Source: Parabacteroides sp900760525 (GTDB lineage Bacteria > Bacteroidota > Bacteroidia > Bacteroidales > Tannerellaceae). Taken from it: 64,000 bases of DNA. Every line of letters starts with the position of its first letter. The first letter of the stretch is position 1. This document shows positions 25,956 to 33,623 of this stretch, piece by piece. The notes under the pieces are model-generated. The model ran no database searches, was not told the origin of the DNA, and saw only the letters and a list, made by a program, of their open reading frames with translations. Made by a program: the position numbers and the translations under genes. The DNA is taken from the NCBI RefSeq assembly GCF_049860805.1, contig NZ_CP187555.1, positions 2,914,001-2,978,000 of the forward strand, in the 5' to 3' direction.

Positions 25956-27221
25956 TCATTCATTACGCATAGCTTCAATCGCCGTGATCTTGACCGCCTT
26001 GCGGGCAGGGAAATAGCCGGCCAGCACGCCTGCCCCGATGATCAGGGCCGTAGCAGACAACGCCACATTGAGGTTCACCGTCGGGTTCAGGAAGATGCTC
26101 ATGTCATCCCGTGAAAGATCCTTTCCGGCATTCATCATCTCCATGACCGAATTGATCCCTTCCGTCAACCCGATTCCTAAGATCATGCCCAAATAACCGA
26201 ATACCGCCGTGATCAGGATGGACTCGACAATAATCAGTTTCAGGATGGAAAACGGAGTCGCCCCTATCGCCTTCCGGATGCCGAACTCCCTCGTCCGTTC
26301 CCGTACCGTTATCAGCATGATGTTGCTCACGCCTACAATGCCGGCGGTCAGTGTCCCGATACCGATCACCCAGATAAAGAGAGCGATGCCGTTCAACATC
26401 CCGTTCAGCATCATGAAGTTTTCGAGCGTGCTCCACATTCCGATCGCCCGGCGGTCTTCGGGGTCGAACTTATGCCGTGCTCCCATCTGCTCGCGGAAAC
26501 GTTTCTCGAAAGCGTCAAATTCTTCTTGTGTGGAAACGCCTTTCACCGTAAAGACGATCTCATCCAACCCGTAGCCGGCATTATACAAGGTCTGCGCCGT
26601 GCTGAAAGGGATATAGGCCGGCGCGTTGTTGTCGTTGTTTTCCGTCTTATAGACGCCAATCACCTGGTAGGCGACACTTCCGGCATTCACATATTTGCCC
26701 AGCGGGTCTGCGCCTTTGAAAAGCACTTCTTTCATACGGGGGCTCAGGACGATCACTTTCCTTTTTTCCTTTACATCTATATCATTGATAAAGCGGCCGT
26801 TCCCAGCCGTCATTTCAATATTGTCGATCACCGCCTTCGACGGATGCACGCCGTTTAAGGAATAGGCGTTATATTCGTCTCCGTAGGAAAGCGTATCGCT
26901 CCGGCTGATACTCGCCGTGATCAAGTCTACTTCAGGGTTTTCACGCGGGATGGCGACCAGGTCTTCATCCTTGTATTCGATCCTGCGGTTCATCTGCATG
27001 CCCTTGTACGGCTTGCTCGTGTAGCGCGGCCATGTCTCCACCCGGTTCAAGCTGAAATTGCTGAAGTTCGACATGATCCCGTTCTTCAACCCGTTGCCTG
27101 CCCCCAAGAGGACAATCAACATGAAGATCCCCCATGCCACGGAGAAGCCGGTCAGGAAGGTACGGAGTTTATTCTTCTGGATCGTACTCCATATTTCTCG
27201 GAAATTATCAAAGTCAAACAT
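25956..27221 (-). CDS. MacB/FtsX-like ABC transporter permease, upstream paralogue
   Basis: 421 residues with the same plan as its neighbour: first helix (FLTGFSVAWGIFMLIVLLG), periplasmic domain (residues about 45-280) and FtsX helices (WVIGIGTLTAGIVGVSNIML, RTREFGIRKAIGATPFSIL, AVFGYLGMILGIGLTEGI). The start overlaps the stop of the ATPase gene by eight bases, which points to translational coupling of this permease with the ATPase. Substrate and physiological trigger are not evident. Confidence 0.94.
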   Translation of the reverse strand: MFDFDNFREIWSTIQKNKLRTFLTGFSVAWGIFMLIVLLGAGNGLKNGIMSNFSNFSLNRVETWPRYTSKPYKGMQMNRRIEYKDEDLVAIPRENPEVDLITASISRSDTLSYGDEYNAYSLNGVHPSKAVIDNIEMTAGNGRFINDIDVKEKRKVIVLSPRMKEVLFKGADPLGKYVNAGSVAYQVIGVYKTENNDNNAPAYIPFSTAQTLYNAGYGLDEIVFTVKGVSTQEEFDAFEKRFREQMGARHKFDPEDRRAIGMWSTLENFMMLNGMLNGIALFIWVIGIGTLTAGIVGVSNIMLITVRERTREFGIRKAIGATPFSILKLIIVESILITAVFGYLGMILGIGLTEGINSVMEMMNAGKDLSRDDMSIFLNPTVNLNVALSATALIIGAGVLAGYFPARKAVKITAIEAMRNE

Positions 27222-27900
27222 GTCCCAACCCTTTTTCTATTGTTTCTATCAAACCGTCTTTGACACGTACGATCCGGTCAGTCGCATCGGCCACCGATTG
27301 TTCGTGCGTCACGATCACCATCGTCAACCCTTCGAGGTTCACTCTCCGGAGCAGCTCCATCACCTCGACCGTCGTCTTGCTGTCCAACGCTCCGGTCGGC
27401 TCGTCCGCCAGGATCACCTGAGGTTTGGCAATCAGGGCGCGTGCAATGGCGACACGCTGTTTCTGTCCGCCGGACATTTCGTTCGGCATATGTTCCGCCC
27501 AGTCCTTCAGACCGACCATATCCAGATATTCCAACGCCATAGCATTCCTCTTCTTGCGGCTTACCCCCTGGTAGTACAGGGGCAACGCTACATTTTCCAT
27601 CGCATTTTTGAATGAAATCAGATTGAAGGACTGGAAGATGAAACCGATCATCCGGTTGCGTAATTCGGCCGCTCGGGTTTCGCTCAGATTGCGGATCAAC
27701 TGTCCGTTCAAGGTATAGGTTCCCGTATCGTATGTATCCAGTATCCCCAAGATATTCAGCAAGGTGGATTTTCCCGATCCCGACGCGCCCATAATAGACA
27801 CCATCTCTCCCTTCTCTATATCCAAGTCTATACCTTTCAATACATGCAGCGGCGCACCGTTGAAATACGTTTTGTTAATTCCTTCCAGATGAATCATCAT
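27214..27900 (-). CDS. ABC transporter ATP-binding protein (MacB/LolD type)
   Basis: 228 residues from the ATG at 27900; the frame runs on to 27984 but that part is the leader and promoter. Walker A: GASGSGKSTLLN. Q-loop: IGFIFQSFNLI. Signature: MSGGQKQRVAIARAL. Walker B: VILADEPTGALD. H-loop: VIVTHEQ. Known: it powers FtsX/MacB-type permeases from the cytoplasm. It is the first gene of the exporter operon, downstream of a promoter and a palindromic operator candidate. Confidence 0.95.
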   Translation of the reverse strand: MMIHLEGINKTYFNGAPLHVLKGIDLDIEKGEMVSIMGASGSGKSTLLNILGILDTYDTGTYTLNGQLIRNLSETRAAELRNRMIGFIFQSFNLISFKNAMENVALPLYYQGVSRKKRNAMALEYLDMVGLKDWAEHMPNEMSGGQKQRVAIARALIAKPQVILADEPTGALDSKTTVEVMELLRRVNLEGLTMVIVTHEQSVADATDRIVRVKDGLIETIEKGLGHV

Positions 27901-27981
27901 ATTTGTTGTTGCTTTTTCTATTAGACGAACATTTTGCAAAATTGTTACACAAATAGGAAAATATTTTGTTATTAACTGCCA

Positions 27982-28021
27982 CAAATATATATCTTACCAA
28001 GATACCTTGTATCACAAGGTA
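27982..28021 (-). promoter_or_regulatory. Exporter promoter with palindromic operator candidate
   Basis: The minus-strand -7 box TATATTTG lies at 27982-27989. Just upstream, TACCTTGT (28003-28010) and ACAAGGTA (28014-28021) form an 8-bp inverted repeat round three bases. The palindrome covers the region where sigma would contact DNA, as a repressor site would. No regulator gene is adjacent. Confidence 0.6.
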
Positions 28022-28139
28022 CTAATATTTAACCTATGTTAACCGCATAAAGATTCATATTCCTTCGCAAAAGGTTATATTTACATCAGCATCTAACTTC
28101 CGATGCTTCAGAATCCGTCCTACATTTTACTGCATCCAT

Positions 28140-28229
28140 TTTGTTTTCGACGTCGTCGTGTATATTCTCGACGATGTCGAATATATATACGGCAACGTCG
28201 AGAATATACACGACGACGTCGAAAACAAA
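28140..28229. repeat. Perfect 33-bp inverted repeat in the exporter/purT intergenic region
   Basis: Bases 28140-28172 are the exact reverse complement of 28197-28229; the 24-base centre reads GATGTCGAATATATATACGG and then CAAC. The arms carry repeated CGACG/CGTCG blocks, richer in G+C than the surroundings. It lies between two divergent genes, so it is not a terminator of either. The rest of the 459-base gap 27901-28359 holds the two promoters and a loose repeat of CATCAAAT. Confidence 0.95.
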
Positions 28230-28292
28230 TTACACTTACATCAAATAGGAAATACATCCACATCAAATTAAAAATACATTCCTATGCTCTTC

Positions 28293-28322
28293 TTGTTAAT
28301 TGCCGATATTACCCTACCTTTG
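28293..28322 (+). promoter_or_regulatory. purT promoter
   Basis: TTG at 28293-28295, 19 bases, then TACCTTTG at 28315-28322: a good match to the Bacteroidetes -33/-7 consensus, 37 bases before the purT ATG. Confidence 0.75.
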
Positions 28323-28359
28323 TGCCTTATAAGAAAAAACAACATTACATCAATTTAAT

Positions 28360-29541
28360 ATGGTAACAATAGGAACACCGAAATCGGCTACCGCAACAAA
28401 GATTTTGCTTTGCGGTTCCGGTGAATTAGGCAAAGAGTTTGTAATCGAATTACAGCGTTATGGAGTGGAAGTGATCGCATTGGACAAATATGCAGACGCC
28501 CCGGCCATGCAGGTCGCTCACCGTTCATATGTAGTATCGATGTTGGACGGAGATGCTTTGCGTGAGATTGTAGAAAAAGAAAAACCTGATTATATCGTTC
28601 CCGAAGTGGAAGCTATCGCGACACAGACGTTGATGGAACTGGAAAAAGAAGGATTCCACGTGATCCCGACTGCCCGTGCCACCTGGTTGACCATGAACCG
28701 CGAGGGTATCCGCCGCCTGGCAGCCGAGGAATTAGGCTTGCCGACCTCTCCTTACCGCTTTGCCGCGACGGAAGAAGAGTTTATCGAGGCTGTCAAAGTG
28801 ATCGGAATGCCCTGTGTCGTCAAGCCGATCATGAGTTCGAGCGGACACGGACAGAGCGTGATCCGCAAAGAGGAAGACATCGACCGCTCCTGGCATTACG
28901 CGCAGGAAGGCGGACGTGCCGGCGCCGGAAAGGTGATCGTGGAGGGCTTTGTCGATTTCGATTACGAAATCACCCAGCTGACGGTTCGCCATATCGGGGG
29001 TACTTCATTCCTGGAACCGGTCGGGCACATACAGGTCGACGGCGACTATCGCGAGTCCTGGCAGCCACAGGCGATGAGCCCTGTTGCCAAAGAAAAGGCA
29101 CGCGAGATCGCAGGCAAGATCACAGAGGCGCTTGGTGGCCGCGGTATTTTCGGGGTAGAATTGTTTGTGAAGGGCGAAGAGGTTATTTTCAGCGAAGTCT
29201 CTCCCCGTCCGCATGACACGGGAATGGTCACGATGATCACGCAAGACCTTTCGCAATTCGCCTTGCATGCCCGTGCCGTATTGGGCTTGCCGATCCCGAA
29301 CATTGCTTTCCACGGTGCAGGCGCTTCGCGTGCCGTTGTGGTCGAAGGGGACAGCAACCAGCTTTCGTTAGGCAACTTAGATAAGGTACTGGAACAACCG
29401 GACACACAAATGCGTTTCTTTGGCAAGCCGGAGGTTCACGGACATCGCCGTATGGCTGTGCTGCTGGCCCGCGGACTGGATGTGGCCGATGCACGCCGGA
29501 AGACCGGAGTGATGATGGAAAGGTTGGAGATAAAGTTGTAA
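28360..29541 (+). CDS. purT: Formate-dependent phosphoribosylglycinamide formyltransferase
   Basis: 393 residues, the usual PurT length. N-terminal domain: KILLCGSGELGKEFVIELQR, with the IVPEVEAIATQTLMELE region. ATP-grasp domain: GMPCVVKPIMSSSGHGQSVI, VIVEGFVDFDYEITQLTV, then FSEVSPRPHDTGMVTM near the metal and phosphate site. Known: it makes formyl-GAR from GAR, formate and ATP in purine synthesis without formyl-tetrahydrofolate. It is a single-gene unit with its own promoter and a hairpin terminator. Confidence 0.97.
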   Translation: MVTIGTPKSATATKILLCGSGELGKEFVIELQRYGVEVIALDKYADAPAMQVAHRSYVVSMLDGDALREIVEKEKPDYIVPEVEAIATQTLMELEKEGFHVIPTARATWLTMNREGIRRLAAEELGLPTSPYRFAATEEEFIEAVKVIGMPCVVKPIMSSSGHGQSVIRKEEDIDRSWHYAQEGGRAGAGKVIVEGFVDFDYEITQLTVRHIGGTSFLEPVGHIQVDGDYRESWQPQAMSPVAKEKAREIAGKITEALGGRGIFGVELFVKGEEVIFSEVSPRPHDTGMVTMITQDLSQFALHARAVLGLPIPNIAFHGAGASRAVVVEGDSNQLSLGNLDKVLEQPDTQMRFFGKPEVHGHRRMAVLLARGLDVADARRKTGVMMERLEIKL

Positions 29542-29550
29542 TATTCAAAA

Positions 29551-29583
29551 AAGCCGCTTGTCTTAATCATGGACAAACGGCTT
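29551..29583. terminator. Terminator between purT and the Rpn-like gene
   Basis: AAGCCGCTTGTC (29551-29562) pairs with GACAAACGGCTT (29572-29583) with one mismatch, with A and T runs on the outer sides; it can serve both convergent genes. Confidence 0.8.
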
Positions 29584-29602
29584 TCTTTTGATTTCTCAGA
29601 TT

Positions 29603-30556
29603 CTACAATGTCGCAATCGTTTCAGCGTTCAGGCCCGTAACTGAGGTAATGGTAGCAAAGTCTATTCCTTGCTTTTTCATCTTGGCTGCCACCAAATATA
29701 TGCCTTTCTCCATACCTTTTTCCATTCCTTTCTCCATACCTTTTTGCATTCCTTTCTCCAATCCTTTTTGCATTCCCTTTTGCATACCTTCCTTTATACC
29801 CTTTTCCATACCTTCTTTTAAACCCTTTTCAACACCTTCCATATATCCTTTCTCAATAGCATAATCCAATACACCCTGATTATCTCGATATATTTTGAGG
29901 CTTTCCTCGTATTCCATGCGTTCTTTCTTGTTCATGTTGACTATCTTTGCCAACCTTTCCAATTTTTCAAACAGCTGTTTCTGACCTTTGAACGGTAATG
30001 TTTCCAACTTTTCCATATACTTTAGTGTATAAAGCCAATAATCTAAACTCGTTTTACATTCAGCCTCTTCCTTATTGAAGAAGGGCATCTCCAAATAGAT
30101 CTGGCGCATCGTGTCGCTCATCTGTTTTCCGGTTTCACGATCCGCCAATACAATATCGGTACGCACTTTATCCGTCTTCCCGGATTTAAAATTCAAAAGA
30201 AAAATACCATACACCGGATAAAGTTCAAACTTCCAATCATTTCCACGCCGGTCCTGATCGCTGATAATACGACAAAGATAATATAAACCTCGTTCATAAA
30301 AATAAGTTTGAGGAGCATTTTGTACTTCGACGATGAAAATACGACCCTCATTGTCCTTGCATTTCAGGTCAAAAACCGCCGCACGGCTATCCGTACTTTC
30401 CGCCGGCATTTCCACATTCAAAAAAGATAATTCCGTGATTACCCGTTCACCTTCGAACAGGCCGTTCAACAGGTCGATAAGAAGTTCCTTACTGTCTTCT
30501 TGTCCGAAAAGATGCTTAAAGCCTCTATCTACAAAAGGATTGATAAATGTTGCCAT
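29603..30556 (-). CDS. Rpn/PD-(D/E)XK family nuclease (transposase-like) with tetrapeptide repeat tail
   Basis: 317 residues. The N-terminal PDDEXK_2-type domain shows FINPFVDRGFKHLFGQEDSK, then AAVFDLKCKDNEGRIFIVEV with VQNA: the D-(E)VQ active-site pattern of Rpn proteins. The C-terminal part has twelve tetrad units of the KGMx/EGxx type at residues about 239-286, encoded by a 12-bp repeat. Known: Rpn proteins were described as recombination-promoting nucleases, and some carry a C-terminal internal product that restrains the nuclease. It is a lone gene convergent with purT. There are no transposon ends beside it, so I do not call a mobile element. Confidence 0.88.
   Translation of the reverse strand: MATFINPFVDRGFKHLFGQEDSKELLIDLLNGLFEGERVITELSFLNVEMPAESTDSRAAVFDLKCKDNEGRIFIVEVQNAPQTYFYERGLYYLCRIISDQDRRGNDWKFELYPVYGIFLLNFKSGKTDKVRTDIVLADRETGKQMSDTMRQIYLEMPFFNKEEAECKTSLDYWLYTLKYMEKLETLPFKGQKQLFEKLERLAKIVNMNKKERMEYEESLKIYRDNQGVLDYAIEKGYMEGVEKGLKEGMEKGIKEGMQKGMQKGLEKGMQKGMEKGMEKGMEKGIYLVAAKMKKQGIDFATITSVTGLNAETIATL
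29699..29842 (-). repeat. Twelve in-frame 12-bp units in the Rpn-like gene
   Basis: Twelve 12-bp codon blocks encode KGM(E/Q), KGL(E/K), EGM(E/Q) and similar tetrads. Near-identical neighbouring units make length change by slippage possible without frameshift. Confidence 0.85.
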
Positions 30557-30650
30557 AGTTATATGGTTTTAGGTTGTTGTCATTCAATAAGCGAATGATG
30601 CCTCAAAAATCGGATTTTTATTTTGAAAAAACAAATATTCTTACCAATTT

Positions 30651-30658
30651 TACCTTTG
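30651..30658 (+). promoter_or_regulatory. -7 box before the MBL-fold gene
   Basis: TACCTTTG, 57 bases before the ATG at 30715; it lies inside an upstream extension of the open frame, which supports the later start. Confidence 0.55.
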
Positions 30659-30714
30659 CACAACAAGAATGCAACTTTCCGTGTTTTGTTTATAAAAAGA
30701 AAGGAAAAATAGGA

Positions 30715-31437
30715 ATGAGACTTACTTATATCTATCATAGCGGTTTTGCTATCGAGGCAGACGGATTTGCCATTTTGATCGATTATTACAAAGACACAGG
30801 GAAATCACCGGAAAAGGGCTTTGTACATGAGGAATTGTTGAATCGCGCGGGTACATTATATATATTAGCATCCCATTTCCATCCCGATCATTTCAACCCG
30901 GAAGTATTGAGATGGAAAAATTATAAGAAAGATATCGTTTACATATTTTCGAAAGATATCCTTAAACGGGGACGAGCCGGAAAAGAAGATGCGATCTATC
31001 TCAAAAAAGAAGATACCTATGAGGATCACAACCTGCGGATCGAGGCATTCGGATCGACAGACTCCGGTATATCCTTCCTGATTGATGCCGGAGGGAAACG
31101 GCTTTTCCATGCCGGCGACCTGAATAACTGGCATTGGAAAGACGAATCGACTCCCGAAGAAGTAGCGGAAGCGGAAAAGAATTATCTGAAAGAGTTAGAT
31201 GACCTGGTGAAAGTGGCCGACAAGCTGGATGTCGCCATGTTTCCGGTCGATCCGCGCATCGGGACCGACTTCATGCGCGGTGCACAACAGTTTGTAGATC
31301 GCATCAAAACCAATATCTTTGTCCCGATGCATTTCTGGGAACGTCCGGCGGAAGTAGTTGCTTTCGGGCCTTATGCAGAATCGCACGGTTGCCGGTACGT
31401 GCTGATTTCCGTTCCGGGGGAAGGGACAGACATTTGA
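30715..31437 (+). CDS. MBL-fold metal-dependent hydrolase
   Basis: 240 residues from the ATG at 30715, where MRLTYIYHSGFAIEADG begins the usual first strands; an upstream extension to 30574 would contain the promoter. The metal motif is ILASHFHPDHFNPE (HxHxDH), with FHAGDLNNWHWK further on and IFVPMHFWERP near the end supplying the later His. Known: metallo-beta-lactamase-fold proteins of this size hydrolyse varied small substrates. The substrate here is not known. The glyoxalase-like gene follows after 42 bases and may share the transcript. Confidence 0.9.
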   Translation: MRLTYIYHSGFAIEADGFAILIDYYKDTGKSPEKGFVHEELLNRAGTLYILASHFHPDHFNPEVLRWKNYKKDIVYIFSKDILKRGRAGKEDAIYLKKEDTYEDHNLRIEAFGSTDSGISFLIDAGGKRLFHAGDLNNWHWKDESTPEEVAEAEKNYLKELDDLVKVADKLDVAMFPVDPRIGTDFMRGAQQFVDRIKTNIFVPMHFWERPAEVVAFGPYAESHGCRYVLISVPGEGTDI

Positions 31438-31479
31438 GGATTGAAAATTAAGAATTGAAAATTGAAAAATAGAGAGAGT

Positions 31480-31857
31480 ATGGAGATAAAGAGTAGATTT
31501 GATCATTTTAATATTAATGTCCTGGATCTGGACAGAAGTATTGCGTTTTATGGAAAAGCGCTTGGTTTGAAAGAACATCACCGCAAGGAAGCGGCAGACG
31601 GTTCCTTTATTTTGGTCTACCTGACGGACAATGAGACAGGCTTTCTATTGGAACTGACCTGGCTTCGCGACCGGAAAGAAGCGTACGAATTGGGAGACAA
31701 TGAAAGCCATCTCTGTTTCCGTGTAGCCGGTAATTATGACGAGATACGCGAATACCACCGTGAACTCGGATATATCTGTTTCGAAAATAACGAGATGGGA
31801 TTGTATTTCATCAACGACCCGGACGATTACTGGATTGAAATTTTACCTGCTAAATAA
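31480..31857 (+). CDS. VOC/glyoxalase I-like metalloenzyme
   Basis: 125 residues from the ATG at 31480; an ATG 18 bases earlier is less likely because it falls in the A/T-rich repeat-like spacer. The two beta-alpha-beta units carry the expected metal ligands: His in RFDHFNINVLDLDRS, Glu in FLLELTWLRD, His in ESHLCFRVAG and Glu in DDYWIEILPAK. Known: the pattern fits lactoylglutathione lyase-type glyoxalase I, which detoxifies methylglyoxal adducts. Other vicinal-oxygen-chelate roles remain possible. Confidence 0.88.
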   Translation: MEIKSRFDHFNINVLDLDRSIAFYGKALGLKEHHRKEAADGSFILVYLTDNETGFLLELTWLRDRKEAYELGDNESHLCFRVAGNYDEIREYHRELGYICFENNEMGLYFINDPDDYWIEILPAK

Positions 31858-31908
31858 CATATAAGGTAACATATTCACGCCTATTTCGGTTTTTTTTGAA
31901 TAAAATCA

Positions 31909-31938
31909 TTGCGCCTTACCAGATTCCTCTTATATTTG
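31909..31938 (+). promoter_or_regulatory. Promoter of the ROK kinase gene
   Basis: TTG (31909-31911), 19 bases, TATATTTG (31931-31938), then 39 bases to the ATG at 31978. Confidence 0.75.
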
Positions 31939-31977
31939 CTTTCCAGAAAAAGCATTATTAATCTAAAATATAAAATC

Positions 31978-32940
31978 ATGGAGAAGCCTTATGTAGTAGG
32001 TATCGATATAGGTGGTACCAATACTGTTTTTGGCGTAGTAGATGCAAGAGGAACAATCTTGTACAGTAGTTCAATTAAAACCGGAAAGTATACTGACATC
32101 GACGATTATGTCAGCGAACTTGCTAATGGCTTGAAATTAGTGATCGACCAGGCTGGTGGCGTGGACAAAATAAAAGGTATTGGCGTAGGAGCTCCGAACG
32201 GTAACTTCTTTAACGGTTGTATTGAATTTGCACCGAACCTTCCCTGGAAAGGTAAAATTCCTTTGGCCCAATTGATCAGCGAAAAATTGGGTGGTGTGCC
32301 AGTAGCATTGACAAACGATGCGAATGCGGCTGCTATCGGTGAAATGACGTATGGCGCTGCCCGCGGTATGAAAGACTTTATCGTGATCACACTGGGAACC
32401 GGTGTCGGTAGCGGTATCGTAATCGGTGGTAACTTAGTTTACGGACATGACGGATTTGCAGGCGAGTTGGGTCACGTGATCATGCGCCGTAACAACGGAC
32501 GTCCTTGCGGTTGCGGTCGTCAGGGTTGTCTGGAAGCGTATGCTTCGGCTACAGGTGTTGCCCGTACCGCACGCGAGTTTCTGGAAATCCGTAAGGATGA
32601 CAGCCTGCTTCGCGAATTGGATCCGGACGAAATCACATCAAAAGATGTGTATGACGCAGCGATGAAGAACGACAAGTTGGCTTTGGAGATCTTCGAGTTC
32701 ACAGGTAATATCTTAGGTGAAGCATTCGCTGATTTCGTTGCTTTCTCAAGTCCTGAAGCGATCATCCTGTTCGGCGGTCTGACCAAATCCGGCGATCTGA
32801 TCATGAACCCGATCAAACGTTCAATGGAAAAGAACATGCTGAAAGTGTTCGAAGGCAAGACTAAATTATTATTCTCTCAATTGAAAGAAAGCGATGCTGC
32901 CGTATTAGGCGCAAGCGCACTGGGTTGGGAAGTAAAATAA
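31978..32940 (+). CDS. ROK-family glucokinase
   Basis: 320 residues from the ATG at 31978; the frame upstream overlaps the promoter. ATP-binding opening VVGIDIGGTNTVFGVV, sugar-site LTNDANAAAIGEMTYGAA with the catalytic Asp, VITLGTGVGSGIVIGG, and the ROK signature with the zinc site HVIMRRNNGRPCGCGRQGC. Known: ROK glucokinases phosphorylate glucose taken up by non-PTS routes, the usual case in Bacteroidales. A hairpin-forming heptad repeat separates it from the Nudix gene. Confidence 0.94.
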   Translation: MEKPYVVGIDIGGTNTVFGVVDARGTILYSSSIKTGKYTDIDDYVSELANGLKLVIDQAGGVDKIKGIGVGAPNGNFFNGCIEFAPNLPWKGKIPLAQLISEKLGGVPVALTNDANAAAIGEMTYGAARGMKDFIVITLGTGVGSGIVIGGNLVYGHDGFAGELGHVIMRRNNGRPCGCGRQGCLEAYASATGVARTAREFLEIRKDDSLLRELDPDEITSKDVYDAAMKNDKLALEIFEFTGNILGEAFADFVAFSSPEAIILFGGLTKSGDLIMNPIKRSMEKNMLKVFEGKTKLLFSQLKESDAAVLGASALGWEVK

Positions 32941-32944
32941 ATTT

Positions 32945-33030
32945 CAGTTGAAAGTTGAAAGTTAAAAGTTGAAAGTTGCGACAAGCCATATTTTCAACTC
33001 TCCACTTTCAACTTTCAACTTTTAACTCTT
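32945..33030. repeat. TTGAAAG/CTTTCAA hairpin array before the Nudix gene
   Basis: Four GTTGAAA-like heptads at about 32945-32977 face their reverse complements (CTTTCAACTTTCAACTTT) at about 32992-33027. The hairpin ends directly at the ATG at 33031. Confidence 0.85.
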
Positions 33031-33543
33031 ATGCATCCTTTACATCAATTTGAATATTGCCCAAAATGCGGAGCCAGGGCATTTGTGGAACGCAACGAGA
33101 AAGCCAAACACTGTACGGCCTGCGGGTTCGTCTATTATTTCAATCCTTCCTCGGCCGTTGCCTGCTTTATCCGTAACCCCAAAGGAGAATTGCTGCTGGT
33201 ACGCCGGGCCAAAGAACCTGCCAAAGGGACGCTCGATCTGCCGGGTGGCTTTGTCGATATGCATGAATCGGCAGAAGAAGCAGCCCACCGGGAAGTGAAG
33301 GAAGAAACAGGCCTCGACATCACCGGTTGCCGCTACCTTTTTTCCATACCCAACCTCTATCCCTATTGCGGCTTCGAAGTGCATACGGTCGATATGTTTT
33401 TCGAATGCCTCACCGATTCCTTCGACGGAGCAAAGGCTGAAGACGATGCTGCCGAGATCATTATCCTGCCCGCCAACCGGTTGAATCCGGACGATTTCGG
33501 ATTGCAATCTATCAAAAAAGCAGTAGACCGCTATATAAAGTAA
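33031..33543 (+). CDS. Nudix hydrolase with N-terminal zinc ribbon
   Basis: 170 residues. An N-terminal zinc ribbon has two Cys pairs (CPKCGARAF and CTACGFVYYFN), as in the NADH pyrophosphatase-like branch. The Nudix box is GGFVDMHESAEEAAHREV followed by KEETGL, with every catalytic Glu present. Known: Nudix enzymes cleave nucleoside diphosphates linked to another moiety; NADH or ADP-ribose is possible for the zinc-ribbon branch. The exact substrate is not determined. Confidence 0.92.
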   Translation: MHPLHQFEYCPKCGARAFVERNEKAKHCTACGFVYYFNPSSAVACFIRNPKGELLLVRRAKEPAKGTLDLPGGFVDMHESAEEAAHREVKEETGLDITGCRYLFSIPNLYPYCGFEVHTVDMFFECLTDSFDGAKAEDDAAEIIILPANRLNPDDFGLQSIKKAVDRYIK

Positions 33544-33552
33544 TATATTTCT

Positions 33553-33560
33553 TATATTTG
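33553..33560 (+). promoter_or_regulatory. -7 box before the TPR gene
   Basis: TATATTTG about 64 bases before the ATG at 33624. Confidence 0.5.
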
Positions 33561-33623
33561 CAACTTAGAACCAACATATACCGTTATATTTATATATATC
33601 TGTATTATAAAAGCTAAGGAGTG

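Noticed and set aside
28140..28229. Terminator of purT or of the exporter
   Set aside because: Both genes start away from this point, so neither transcript ends here.
29603..30556. Insertion sequence based on the transposase-like label of Rpn proteins
   Set aside because: No terminal inverted repeats or target duplication flank the gene and the protein is a PD-(D/E)XK nuclease type.
33031..33543. NudC (NADH pyrophosphatase) as a firm call
   Set aside because: The protein has a zinc ribbon but is much shorter than NudC and I cannot see the family's downstream signature, so only a general Nudix call is made.
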